NCBI GenBank assembly: GCA_910591455.2
Contig: OU342821.1
Location: forward strand, 13,827,787-13,891,786
Length of the DNA: 64,000 bases
Direction: 5' to 3'
From: Pholis gunnellus
Taxonomy: Eukaryota > Chordata > Actinopteri > Perciformes > Pholidae
Shown: positions 41,867 through 53,777 of the stretch, in pieces
Layout of the letters: every line of letters starts with the position of its first letter
Numbering within the stretch: position 1 is the stretch's first letter
Program-made: the position numbers and the translations under genes
Notes under the pieces: generated by a model
The model's input: the letters and a program-made list of their open reading frames with translations, nothing else
Database searches by the model: none
Told to the model about the DNA's origin: nothing

Positions 41867-42229
41867 GGTATAGTTGCCACTTTAAAGAAAGGCCCATCTA
41901 AATACATCAATTTCAGTTGCCATGTACGCTATATTTAGAACATTGTCACCGGTTTACCTTGCCGTGAGGCAGCCATTTCCGACAGAGAACTGAAGCTGTG
42001 CTGTCGGCACGCATGCATGCAAAGCAAAGTTCTGCTGTGGACAGTGGCAGACACTAAAACATATTTTAGCCACGTAAAAAAAAGGCCCAAGTCACACAAA
42101 GACACCGGATGTCTCACGGCAAGGTAAACGGCAAGGTAAACCAGAGAAAATATTCTAGATGCAGCATAAACTTCAACTGGAATTTATATATTTAGGTGGG
42201 CCTATCTTTAAAAAGGTGGCAAAAATACC
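41867..42229. mobile_element. Foldback-type element with roughly 100-bp inverted arms
   Basis: The left arm (41867-41968) and the reverse complement of the right arm (42113-42229) align along their length. Shared landmarks, in order, are GGTAT..TTGCCAC, TTTAAAGA.AGGCCCA, CTAAATA, a CAGTTG word and GGTTTACCTTGCCGTGAG. The right arm carries a tandem copy of the 12-mer CGGCAAGGTAAA. The spacer of about 145 bp has no coding capacity and contains its own small inverted repeat (CCGACAG / CTGTCGG) and a CATGCATGC run. The arms may reach further outwards, since TGTACAGCT occurs on both sides in inverted sense. No transposase is present and the family is unknown. Confidence 0.65.
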
Positions 42230-43104
42230 TTTGCCGCTTCCCCCATCCACACAGCTGTACATCGCATTGATCAGTGTGGTAACTCCCGTCTGCTTCTCCA
42301 AACCGCGGACGTGCCACCCATCATATACTGTAGGTTGTACACCGATTGTGGATAAGTACCTTACACAACCCCACTTAAAAACATCCAAACTATCCCTTTA
42401 ACCGGTCTGAAGACACATCACCCACCGGTGACCTCAGGAGAGCATGCTATGCAGTGTTAGACTTCCAAGGGTAATTGCTGTTAGATCAGAGCTAATCCAG
42501 AGCCAGACAAAATACCTGAAAAAATGCTGTGTGCTGTGCCTCTGAAAGGAGGCGAGGAGGATACAACCGTGACATACCAATGAGCTTCCTGTGGATAAGC
42601 ATACACTATGTGAGGCCAAGTGCCGATTTTCCCCTCAGGCTTAACAGAAAGGCATCGGCGCTGAAAACACCACTAATCCAGTTTCACTGATGCTGTATGA
42701 AAGAAATGATTAAATCCGACGGAGACATATTCTAAAATTGAAAAACGTAAGGGTGTATTCTAATGAAATAAATCAATTAATGAAACATATTGAACTTCAT
42801 GAATTAAACCTACAGGCAGCAATCCTCCAATATGTAAAATGATTGCAGAAATAGCCTTACGACCCAGGCAGATGCATATTAATGTGCACTTCCAGAAATG
42901 TTTTTACAACATTTTACAAGATTACATTTGAACACATCACGATAACGTTCTCATTTACCTTTGCACAATACTCATTTTTACTGAATAGAGTTTGAACGCC
43001 TCATACTGTAACTCGGTTATTTTTGCCAAGCAGGACTGTGGTTTTTGAAAAAGCCTAAAAGAAAATAAATCTAGAATTGAAGACATTGACAACAAGCAAA
43101 GCAA

Positions 43105-43470
43105 ATGTCAAGTGGATGTTACCCTGAAATGGTGGATTGCTCTCTCTGGGTTGGAAAAAGAGTTAAGTTTCCCAGTGTCTGGTTCAAAAGTGAGGGTAAA
43201 ATACAAGCAGCCGGAATGAGTTTTCTTCATAGGGTGGTCGGGTTCAGCCTTAGAGATAGGGTGAGGAGCTCAGATATCCAGAGGGAGCTCAGAGTAAAGC
43301 TCTTCAACGTCAAAAGGGAGCAGTTGAGGTGGTTCGGGCATCTGATCAGGATACCTCCTGGGTGCTTCACGTTTTCTGAGCACAGCACACTGGTAAGAGG
43401 CCCTGGGGTAGACCCAGATCATGCTGGGGAGATTATATATCTCGTCTGGCTCCAATGCATGGATGGATGA
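43105..43470 (+). pseudogene. Internally deleted 3' end of a LINE (non-LTR retrotransposon) reverse-transcriptase ORF
   Basis: The frame contains SFLHRVVGFSLRDRVRSSDI and then REQLRWFGHLIRIPPG, the hallmark C-terminal region of a fish LINE ORF2-type protein that follows the reverse-transcriptase domain. DNA further on resembles the RPRGRPRTRWRDY region and then ends early in GGATGGATG, a GATG-type 3' tail. Compared with the family layout as I remember it, the pieces before 43205 (gtttccca, then agtgagggtaaaat, then acaagcagcc) are brought together by internal deletions, and the last part of the ORF is missing. Catalytic domains are absent, so it is dead. Rex3/RTE-like is suggested by the GATG tail; the clade is tentative. 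Confidence 0.75.
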
Positions 43471-44358
43471 GGGTCTGTGTGATTCTTTTTGTGGCTCTCA
43501 AATAAAGTTCCTTTGTAAAAACGTATACAATGCGGCCATTATCTAACAAACCACCAATGGTTCATCACAACTTAATCTACTCTTCCCGAGGTCATGTGAA
43601 TCAGAGTGCAGAAATCCCCTTTGTTTTGTCTGAAATCAATGGACCCATATTATCAAGACTGACAACTGGAAAAGCGAAGAGTTAAGAGCGTGTGTCCCTG
43701 TGCAGATAAAGCCAACTCCACCAGGAACTTGGACAGATGTGCATGATGGAGCGGAAAAAAAGAAAAATTGGGGGAGGAAACCCCATCAGTCGAGGGGAGA
43801 TTAATGGTGCACAATCTTTATCTGCGAGGAAATCTCAGATTGTACAGCTTGGAGGGAATGCAAATAGGTACAAACAAGCCAGCATAGATAAAAGGTTTAA
43901 AATCTTTTGTAGGAACCACGGGGTATGATGATAGTGAGCTGTGCAGAGCTGGCACGTCGCCAAGGTGCAGAGCAAATTCTGGTGGGAATCAAATTTTATG
44001 GGTCTTAAACATCATTGTGACCAGCTTACAATGAACAATGACTCTCCCTTTCCTCTTTGAAACACACACACTGCTTGTCATGTTTGCAAAATAATACCCT
44101 TATGTGATTTCAATAATTCCATTAACTAGGTTATTGGAGACTATTTAACTACATCCCCGTGGTAATGATGAACTAACACACATGCAAGTACTATAAAAAC
44201 ACAGGACACACACTCGTGCAGATTCCGATTTTTTTTTTCTTTCTTAAACGGTGTAAAATCTATTGACTCAAGAGCACAGTCTGAGTGAAATTAGTCTGAG
44301 AAGTTCAGAATAAAAGCAGAGGTTGGCCAACAATATAGTGTGCACAAAAGTAGCAAGG

Positions 44359-44406
44359 ACGAGAGAAAAAGAGAGAGAGAGAAAGAAAGAGAGAGCGAGA
44401 GAACGA
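44359..44406. repeat. GA-rich purine tract
   Basis: Imperfect GAGA/GAAA run with two CGAG interruptions. It produces spurious Ser/Leu-rich and Glu/Arg-rich frames on the two strands. Confidence 0.9.
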
Positions 44407-46079
44407 GCGCAACTTGGGCCCAAACAGAGTGGAACTGGGCTTTCATCCTGCCTGTGATCTGGAAAGCTAACCTGTCAACCAGTAGGAGGACATTTACAGG
44501 CCGTCTGGTCCGTTTGAAGCCGGAGGAGGGGGTGCAAGTGAATCCCTGTGAGGCAGGCTCTGGGTAAAACATTCATTTTACTGACAGTTTGATGCCGAGT
44601 CTGACTTCCATCTTACTCCTCACTGGTCTTGATTATGGCAGAGTGGTGTGGTTGTGTTTTGTAGATTGTCAGAGGATCGACTGCCTCAATGAATAAATAT
44701 AATTTGAAAGAATACCATTTCCTTGAACAAAAAGGACACTTTGTGACATCAAAATCACCCACCAAAAGAATAAATTGTAAGTGGGAAACATAAAACACTG
44801 CTTAAAAAGGGGGGAAAGTGGACACATGATGCTTCAAGAATTGAGTAAAACACTTACAGCTATTTTTGGCAATGCGCTGCTTTCTATTTCACATTATTCC
44901 TTTTAATCCAGAAAGATTGAATTGGTCTTTGTTGCCATGTTTGTTATTGGTAAGAAGTGGATACCAAAGGGAAAAGAGACTTTGAAAATAAATGCATTGT
45001 ACTGAGACGGACTAATCCTTTGATTTGAACTAAAGTAATTATGTATGAAGAGGCAAAAATTGCAAAAAGAAAAAAACGAAAAAAAAAAGGGAGTATACAT
45101 AAACGGTCTACAGAAAACAATTAAGCTGCTTTATTCAGCACTTCTATTCGTCAAAAGCTGTTTTTCTTGTGTGTCAGAAAACACAGAGCACAGAGCAGTC
45201 TGCAACCGGCTGGCTGAGGTATCAGCAGGTAGGCATGCAGCATTTCCATTACAACTCTCACAAGATAAGTCAGAAACACGGTCGCAAGTAAGAGCAGTGT
45301 CCAGGCAGAGGAAATCCCACCTGCACTTAAGCATCCTGATAACTCTCGCATGAGGATGAAGCGACACCGCAGCTTCCAAACAGGAAACTGAAAATGTGAG
45401 CACATACGGCCTCAAGAAGCAACCGACGACGTTCATGCCATACACGCACTTACTCGGTCTGCTCTCTGCTCATGTTTCATTTAGTTTAGACAGCCGGGGG
45501 CGGACTTCACTATTGTGTTCATTCATGTCATCGGGTTTGTCAGAATCCCCACACCGAGCCAGAACTGTCTTTAAAACAAGAACAAACTGAACAAGGCTAT
45601 TTAGCAGGGTAGTTAGTGGTGGCTTCCTCTTATTACGTACTGTACTGTGTACATACTGTAGGAAAGGGGAAATATTTGAACGGAACATTTGTAAAAGCAC
45701 ACACACACACAAACACAAACAAAGGAATTAGGCTACTTTAAAGATTCAGCATTCATTTCAAGCAAAAGCAAAGTTCTGCCAATCAACTGAAATTATGAAA
45801 TATATAATAATTTGCTTAAAATATTCAATAAACGTTACATTTTTAACTTGCTTTTCCAACATCAGCTGAAAATTTGAGTCAATCAAATACCAATCCAGTG
45901 AATTCAATGAACTAAATAATACTAGCAAATGCTTCATCTACAACAATTCCTTGTTACGTTAAACACTTTTTTTTTTGGAAGATCACACATCAGTATCGAT
46001 ATGCCCAACTTTAACAGGAGAACAAAAAAAAATCAGATCTGGATAGAAACCTAGAAGAAAAAAAAATATTTAGATTTAG

Positions 46080-46430
46080 ATCCGTTTCCCATTTTTACCA
46101 GCTGTGGCGTCGTGTGACAGGTATTGTTTCCACCCTGTGTACATGTGGGTCATCATGGCAAAATGTTGTACTGGAGACACCTCCGGTATCGGGAACTACC
46201 AGAGGATGTTTTCAGTACTTGTGTTTTTATGTCTGTCTGTCTGTGGACAGATGTTGCCAGCGTGATAGCGTGGCAACTATGCAAGATGCAGACATGAAAT
46301 GTAAAAGGTGTGTAGTTGAGATCAGAATGTAGGTGGAGTTCAAAGATGGGTGTGTTCAAACAAATTGTGCCGAAGTAGGGGGATTGGATGTGGCCATCGT
46401 GGCTGCTGTGATCCCATCACGAGGTAGTCG
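46080..46430. repeat. Probable decayed teleost interspersed repeat
   Basis: CAGCTGTGGCGTCGTGTGAC, GTACTGGAGACACCTCCGGT, TTTTTATGTCTGTCTGTCTG and GTGTGTAGTTGAGATCAGAA appear in the order I recall from a fish repeat. It carries no coding capacity beyond a short 72-codon frame. The family was not assigned. Confidence 0.45.
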
Positions 46431-47984
46431 CTAGTTTATTTAATCAAATCAAAAGGTTATGTGTGCTCCTCCGACAGTATACTGAAGTCGTTTGATGCAA
46501 ATGCTGTATCGTCCACAGATGGATGATCTGTAGGCAGGGTTGAACTTTGTAAAATATTCAGCGTGTCTACACATCTTACTGGGTTTTAAATATATTGTGT
46601 GAAAGTTGATGGATTTTACCGAGCTCCAAATGTCTGGCTCGCGTTGTAAAACGTATTTTCCTAAGAGAGCAAATACATTACACAGCCTTTGTCACATGGG
46701 GCATTCCATTATGTGGCGGGGGGACACAACCGAGGAGCCAAAGGAGCAAAGGGGGCAACTAAATGGAATTGCTTTTATAAATCAGTGTCACATTATGCAT
46801 CCGGTGCACAGACTAGAAAGCCCCTTTACAATATACAAGCAGTAGGTTTATGAATCTGTTTGGGAATCAGCTTGCAACATGCTCCTTTGTTAGATACACT
46901 CCGGAGGGGTGTTCTTTGATAGTCCAGCTTTACATATCAAGATGAGTTGGTTTGGACTTAAAGGGGTACACCGCGATAAAACAATGCAGTGAAAAAGACA
47001 GAGGGTGACAATAAGTTCAGGTTTTATTTATGAAGCTAATATCTGATTAAATGCCGGACGTTTACATGAAAAGAGACATGAGAGTACTGGTGAGAGTCAC
47101 TGGGCTGTGCCTGAACCTATAAGAGCTTTCAAAGCCACAGTGGAGATCCGATGGAAAATGCTAAAAGCTGAGGTTGCTAACAGCAGCTGTAGTCACGACA
47201 CAGGGCTTACTGTATGTGTGTTATACACCAGCATGCTCCGGTTAAATTTCGAAATATCAAATTCACCACTTCCATAATTAAACTTATAGGCAGACAGAAA
47301 AAGCAAACCCACACCTCATGTTTATGTATAAGGAAGAGTAAACACTTCAGGGTCTGATCTACCCATTTCTTTATTTATCCTGCTGCGATAAACCAACCCC
47401 AAAAGACTGCATCTTAGCCGATTCATTTGTCATATACTGTCTGTTTAAAATGAAATACAAACTATTGAATTTGCCAAACATCATCTTTGATCTTCTTTGC
47501 CAATTAATAAAATAGGGGGGGAAATGTATGAACGACTGTGCATGTTGTTGCTTTGCATGAATCAGGGGAAAGAGCTTGTGCATTCATGAGTGGTATTTAC
47601 ATAAACTCCTTTATTCATTCTGTCAAATAAAAGCAAATACAAAAATACCCCTCTTAGCAATGTTAATGATCAAATGATTATCTTGAAATCAAATCTGTCC
47701 AATTCCCCCACAATGCAAGACTAGAGAAACTGATGGCAAAAGAAAAGCACTACGGATTAGAGCTCCTGCTAAGGAGAGCAAGCAGCATGGGTCACTGACC
47801 ATATTCATCCATTCTTCTCAGGCCATCACTTCGGCCTGTCACCAATACACTACACGAGCTTGATTCTTCATTCTCTGCCAGAATGGGTGAGGTAATAAAA
47901 ACTCAGAATCCGTTTGTTGGTTTTTGGAAAAACACTCTTCTTGCAAAAGAGAGAAAGACATTTCTCTCTACTGTATAAAAGGGA

Positions 47985-48200
47985 TGGGACGATATAGGAC
48001 TTTATCGTGCATCATGACAAAAAAAAGAAAAACTCCACAATAAGTTGATCGCGGAGAATTTCCATTACGGGGATAATTGTGAATATTAAAAGGCTGTTTA
48101 GCTCGCTGTGATGGTAGAGAAGTGAAAAATAGAGCCTGGTTTTAAATGATCATGCAGACAGAGAAAATGACACAACAACAGACTCTGTGATCTTATGATT
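47985..48200. mobile_element. Possible hAT-like repeat fragment
   Basis: GGGATGGGACGATATAGGAC followed by TTTATCGTGCATCATGACAA and an A-rich run with ACTCCACAATAAG resembles fish 'gggacgatatatcg' repeats. It is diverged and only the left end is convincing. Confidence 0.4.
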
Positions 48201-48634
48201 ACTTTATTAAAGATTGTTTTATTGCCGTGGTTTTTTCACTAAAAGGAAGTTTATGTGATTTGAATTGATCATACTGTCCTATGCCTGCAGGGTCCAGACC
48301 AAAACTGTAGATGCACAAAGTCCAAAATATGTATTAATGCAAAGTATTTATGAACTCTTAGCATCGAACTTCTAAGGTGGGCAGTATACATGGACATTAC
48401 TTCATGAATCTTAGACATTATAAAACTGTGTGCACAAGCCTGATTTCCATTTCCAGAGTTAGAAATAACTCGCCGTAGAAATACTTCTTAATCAGCCGTT
48501 CGGGTATGAATACTTGTCTTCTGTCTTTAATTCCATGAATGAAAATAAAGACAAAACCCAATTCCACTGCATGTCAACAAATTGAAAGCATTCACCCGAA
48601 ATCAAATGAATGGAACAACACAAGGAATGCTTCC

Positions 48635-48885
48635 ATAAAGAGACCAATGACGCCATTGCCTTCACAGTCACCAGATCCCGATTTACTACCTATGGGACTT
48701 TTGTGGACCAATGTGTTCAACAGCACTCTCCACCACCACCATCATCAAAACACTAAAAGAGGCGATATCTTCTGGGAGAACGGTGTTTATCGCTCCAGTT
48801 TTCATAGCCTGAGGATGTTCTGGTGGCTCATTATGGCCCAACACTTTATGTCGGTTTCCCCTTTCATTTCTCACACGTCGTGCGT
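48635..48885 (+). pseudogene. Relic of a Tc1/mariner transposase 3' end
   Basis: The segment encodes MTPLPSQSPDPD, matching the conserved 'SPDLNPIEHLW' region that carries part of the DDE/D catalytic centre of Tc1-like transposases, but the frame breaks at once. Downstream DNA still resembles the C-terminal coding sequence in other frames: CTCTCCACCACCACCATCAT, GATATCTTCTGGGAGAACGG and GGTGGCTCATTATGGCCCAA. The 176-codon plus-strand frame spanning the area is therefore a mosaic and not a real protein. No terminal inverted repeat is recognised. The element is inactive. Confidence 0.75.
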
Positions 48886-50061
48886 CTCCTTGGCCAAAGC
48901 TGTCAAACAATGTTACAGCTGCCACCTTTATCCACAACTCCAACACAATACTGTTGCTTTGTTTAACACCCAGACTCATCAATCCTTCACACATGCGAGT
49001 GTAACAAATCATCAGCAGTGGCATGTGAATCACCATCAATCCTCAAAAGCATCTCATAAAAAAAATTAATATACATATATATTATCAGAAGCCTATAATT
49101 GATTGGCAGTAGCTGTATATGCTCAGTAATATTTCACTTCACCATGTTTACACTTGTCTCAATGCACATTCTTATAATAAAATACAAAAACGGACCCTGG
49201 GCCGTAAATGAAGTAGCTGACAAATCACAGTTGAAGAAGACACTACTGGCAAATTCTTAGCACAAAGTGGAATAAAAATACAACGTCGAGAAATCGTGCG
49301 ATACTGCAGCCAACCTCGTGTATGACGAATGTGAATCACAGCAGGTGAGAGCAGACCAGCCAGCCAGCACAGTGTGTAATGATCAAAGATAAATGCAGAG
49401 CTTCCGGCCTGTCGAAAAAAAACCTGCCATTTTGCTGTATAAGACCGAACGAGGAGACGCGAGGCTGAAAACACTGGGGTAGGGCTTTAAGAGTACAGAG
49501 TGTGGTTAGGAACAGAATTCCCACTACAAATGAGACTGTAGTAGAGCATTCATCTTCAAAAGACAGCCTCCTGTAGGTTTATTACAGCAGGTCAAATGAT
49601 GACAAATAGACCATTTGATGGCCTGCACAAGCTCCACCATGGATCCTATTCTCTCTTTACTCTTTACGCCCTCGGTAGATCAGTTGGATGCGCTTGTTTG
49701 TAGAATTCCCAACGACACTCCATTCAAAACAGCGGAAAATTAAGTGCCATGCTTAAATTTCAAGTCTTCCCACAAACTCCCCATCCATGTCCGCGCCACA
49801 CTGTGTAATAACTCCCATCTCTCTTGTTGACCTTTACCACCCTCTTCAGTGCTCGTCCTGCACTGCTAAGCTCAACCCCTCCGACATGAGATTGAGATGC
49901 AGTGCAGTGTGCACATGTTCTGGGCACACGGGAAGCAGAGCGGTCCAGTGAAGGCACTCTTTTATTTTTGTCTTTACCACTGTTGCTTTCAATCTCCCAT
50001 CTCCCCTCCCTGAGCGTAGCAGGGAATGCTGCAACTCCTGCTTAGAGCGATGGAGCGAGGC

Positions 50062-50136
50062 AGAGGGGGGGGGAGACGCAGAGAAGGGAGACGCAGAGGG
50101 GGGAGACACAGAGGGGGGAGATGCAGAGCGGGGAAA
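50062..50136. repeat. Purine-rich ~16-bp minisatellite
   Basis: Four to five imperfect units of GGGGGGAGACGCAGAG type, varying in G-run length and at the CG position (CG, CA, TG). Confidence 0.88.
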
Positions 50137-52434
50137 AGGCTGATTGAAAAGCCAGAGCTCAATAAGATGCGCAAAAAAAAAAAAAGATGAGGTGGAAAAT
50201 TAAAAAGGTGGAAAGATTTTGTTTCGATGGATGGAGACGATAAAGGACAGGGGGACGTGTGCTCCTGGGTTAAGTGCCTGAAGGTTTTTCAAAAAGGTGA
50301 ACTCCTAATGAGGTGTTTACCAAGTCAGCCATGTTGTTAAACATATCGATCTCCACCCAGTCCCACATCACTTACAATGAGCAAAGAAAATTATCTCGTG
50401 GGACCAAGCGTAGAAGCATCTCTCACTCGAATTTCCAAGTTTGACACGATGAAGTTGGATTACGGCACGACTGCAACTGCCACTAACATTCATTATTTAA
50501 AAGTAAAATGACGGTGGATGGAGTATGATGACCGTAGGAGGAAAGCTCTGATGCAGAAAAAGTTAAAACACTTAAATCCTTGAACGTGGTTTGAACTTGA
50601 AACATCTTTTTTTTTCCTGACAGGGAAATACACCCACACGAAAAACAAATATATATGTATTAGCAAATCCGTCGTTTTTTACCAAAAGTAAAGAAAAGAG
50701 AAAAAGAAGAAACCGGGGAAGGAGCCCTGTACATTTCCTCTTCACTGCCCTCTCTGTTCATCCATTCTCCACGACACTTGAGGTAATAAATCACAGCTGA
50801 GCAGGCAGCAGGCCACAGTGGGAAAGGGGACTTGCTGTCCTTTTCCCACCTTCCCTAACCTCTGACGTTGACGCCACCAAAACAATCCCACATCAGACAG
50901 AATCGAAGAAGCAGACACAAGGCTGTGCTCATTATGGTTCCGTTGGCATTTGGCTCATAAGGTACGCCCCGGCATTTTGAAATATGTCTAGTATTTTTAT
51001 CAGAAAATAGGAAGTGCATTGTGTTCTGTTTGAAGAGAGGAAAAACAGCTACTGTGAGGAGGTGTCGTGTAACAGGAACACGTGGTTTGCACCTTTACAC
51101 GTCAGTCAAGTGCCGCACACTGCCTGATGAGGCAACATTAGTACATTTTCATGCAAAAATAGGGAGCACATAAGTCTGTGAATCAGTTTCTTAACAATGC
51201 AAACCAAGCACGGGAGGTCAAAATGTGAGACGCTAACGGCAATCTTCAATGCGTTTACTCTCTGGAATCGCAGTCGGTGAGAAAATGTAAATTTTTCCGT
51301 TACTCAAGACTCAAAATATTTCCCCTTTGAGTCGTTTATATTATTTCAAATAGGTCTCACATGATGGGAGGCAGCGTTTTGCTGTGTTGTTAAGAGTTTT
51401 ATTTTGTTTTTTTCCCCACAGGCACTGATGTTAAAAGCCTCAGAACAACAGACATTAGAGGAAAAAAATAGAGTTGGTGGGTGGTTGCCTCAATCCAATA
51501 CAGTCTACGCACTATACAGTCCTATATAATGTTCAGTGGGTATGAAAACATAAAAAAAAGAACAAAGGGATAAATGACAATGCATACGCTCATATAATAT
51601 ATGCATATCTGACTGTGTATTGGATGAGGCTTAGGCTTTTGTAGCAACCTGAAGCACCTGAATTTACAGTTTTAATAGGAGAAAATAAAAAAAAGGTGGA
51701 ATATCAAGGCAACACATGAAATTCTGATCATAAAAATGCACTCTTTATGTATTTAAATGTGCTCATTTTGCGCTGCTGAATCAACAACACTGTGTATTGC
51801 CGTGATGTCGGAGCGCAGCATTTCATTTCACGAGCAGAACGCTGCCACTAATTCATCCATAAAGAGAGCAACGCTGTCAAGATGACCCGATGCGTTACGG
51901 TGTTGAATACTGAACACATGCAAAGCACAGGTGACACCAAAATGTCAACTTCTTGCCTTGGACTCCTGTGTCAGGATCTTAGCACAATTATTATATGTGG
52001 GTGTTCACGTCGCTCAGCAGGTGTTCTACAACAGCTTGCGATTTCCTGATAGACAACACATATATTAAAGAGGAAAACAACAGTAGACTTCATTATTTTA
52101 CAAAGAAACATACTGGGGCTTTTTTGTCATAAATGCCAGTTAAACCTCAGGATTTATCGTGCACACAACTGTACTCGAGCTCTTCTTCAGTTTCACAATG
52201 TGGTCACCGGCTTAGGCGAACATGCTTGCATTAAAAATATTAAAGCCCTTTTTCTTTCTTCCTCCTCGTCCTACTCCTCCCCCTCCACAGCATACAGTCA
52301 TGCACTGGAAGAGCGAAGCAGCAAATTTGCTAGCTGGCTGACTGGGAGGACAGAGAGGCCTTTTTCACCAGTCAACGGCTGTCCTTAATGAGAATAGAAA
52401 GTGATTTACTAGCTTAATGCTCCGGCCCTCAGCC

Positions 52435-52481
<47 letters not shown>

Positions 52482-52501
52482 ATGCGTGCGTGCGTGCGTG
52501 C
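52435..52501. repeat. (TGCG)n tetranucleotide array
   Basis: About 17 TGCG units with a single TGCA interruption near the middle. Every unit contains a CpG, unlike the CpG-poor surroundings. Confidence 0.97.
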
Positions 52502-53633
52502 CCGTCTTTGCTTCGCGCAGCCAGTTTACTCGGCAATCCTCATACAGAGAATGAAACTGAGACCGGGGAAAAAGAGGGGGAGAAATAAATAAATAAATTT
52601 AAAAAAAAAGATAACAAGCCAGAGTCCGAAAACCTCAGTAATGAGACATGGATTTTCTCAGTACCTCCACTAAGTCTTGCATCTTTGTATTTGCCATACA
52701 ACTGGTGTTCTATTATACTGAGCGCATACAGTTGCCCTGAACTGATTGGGAACTGGAAAACATAGGAGTTTTGCAATTATAGTCCATGCTGTGCGGCTTA
52801 TTGCCTTTAAACACACAGTACTGTGTGCTTTGCACTCTCTGCACTTTTACCGACACGTAAAAAAAAACAAAAAGGGGGCAAGTATAAGAACATCCATCTT
52901 TCTCAGGACTCAGTGACATAAGTGAGAAATATGCAGAAAGCAAGGTAAGCAAGTTCCCTTCATGCATAGTCTGCTCCTCTCACAAAGCCGGGCACTTTCC
53001 AACTATTATGTCCTCCATGATTATGAAATTAGTGACGCTACTCCCAAGATCATTTTAAAGTCAAAGGCTTTCACAGGGAACTTCAGATGACCCGTCGAGG
53101 TCCAGTGTTTGTTTTTCTTTCCAATGGGTTATCTGTGACTAAGCCCTGCACAAAGAGGGGACGTGCAGGTTCCCTTAAAACCTACCACGGCCGAATATTG
53201 ACAGTGATGCAAACTCTCCTCACACCACGCAGCAGTGTTCTATGAATTTTGTGCTCAATTGAGAAGAAAATACCAATTTCATGCATATTTGCAGGACCAA
53301 ATTGCCTTCCTTGATTGGGGCACCACACTTAGGCTATGCGTGAAATTCAAAGTCATAATCACGTTCAACCACAAAATAGGAAAGCCAGAGAGAAAGGACA
53401 GGCAGGAGGAAGGACATAAAAGAGTGCCATTTAAACACGAGCGGTACTTAGTTCGTATCCCATTCGGAAGCACGAGTAGTTTAAAAGCAACAACAGGAAA
53501 AGGGGAAGCATATCACCCTTTTTCACCAGGATTTGGTGGGCTGCACATCATGCCGCCTAGACCAACAATATAGTTACCACTGAAACCAGACAATGTAATG
53601 GAAACAGGACAGGTGATTAAACGCCAGGGAGTG

Positions 53634-53650
53634 CGTGTGTGTGTGTGTGA
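53634..53650. repeat. Short (GT)n tract next to astn2 exon 1
   Basis: About seven GT units, 130 bp inside intron 1 from the exon 1 donor. Confidence 0.9.
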
Positions 53651-53777
53651 GTGAGTACATGATTTGGGAAATGTAGCTCAGGGTGAACACAAGTCTACCA
53701 TTGCGCACAAACGTGCAGCTAGGTTGACTGGTTATCACGGTGGAGGGGGGAAACATCAGCAGCACAGCAGTTCTTAC

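Larger units (their letters stand above)
14325..53777 (-). other. astn2: astn2 intron 1 (about 39.45 kb)
   Basis: A phase-1 GT-AG intron between exons 1 and 2. Its open frames are short, have stops in neighbouring frames, and show no protein family I recognise except transposon relics. Annotated contents are the repeats listed separately. I see only unstructured AT-rich non-coding sequence in these longer stretches: 14.3-15.7, 17.0-27.3, 27.4-30.8, 30.9-32.0, 33.0-35.5, 36.5-37.9, 38.0-40.7, 42.4-43.1, 44.4-46.0, 46.5-47.9, 48.9-50.0, 50.2-52.4 and 52.5-53.6 kb. Enhancers or conserved non-coding elements could be present, but they cannot be told apart without alignment to other fish. Confidence 0.85.
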
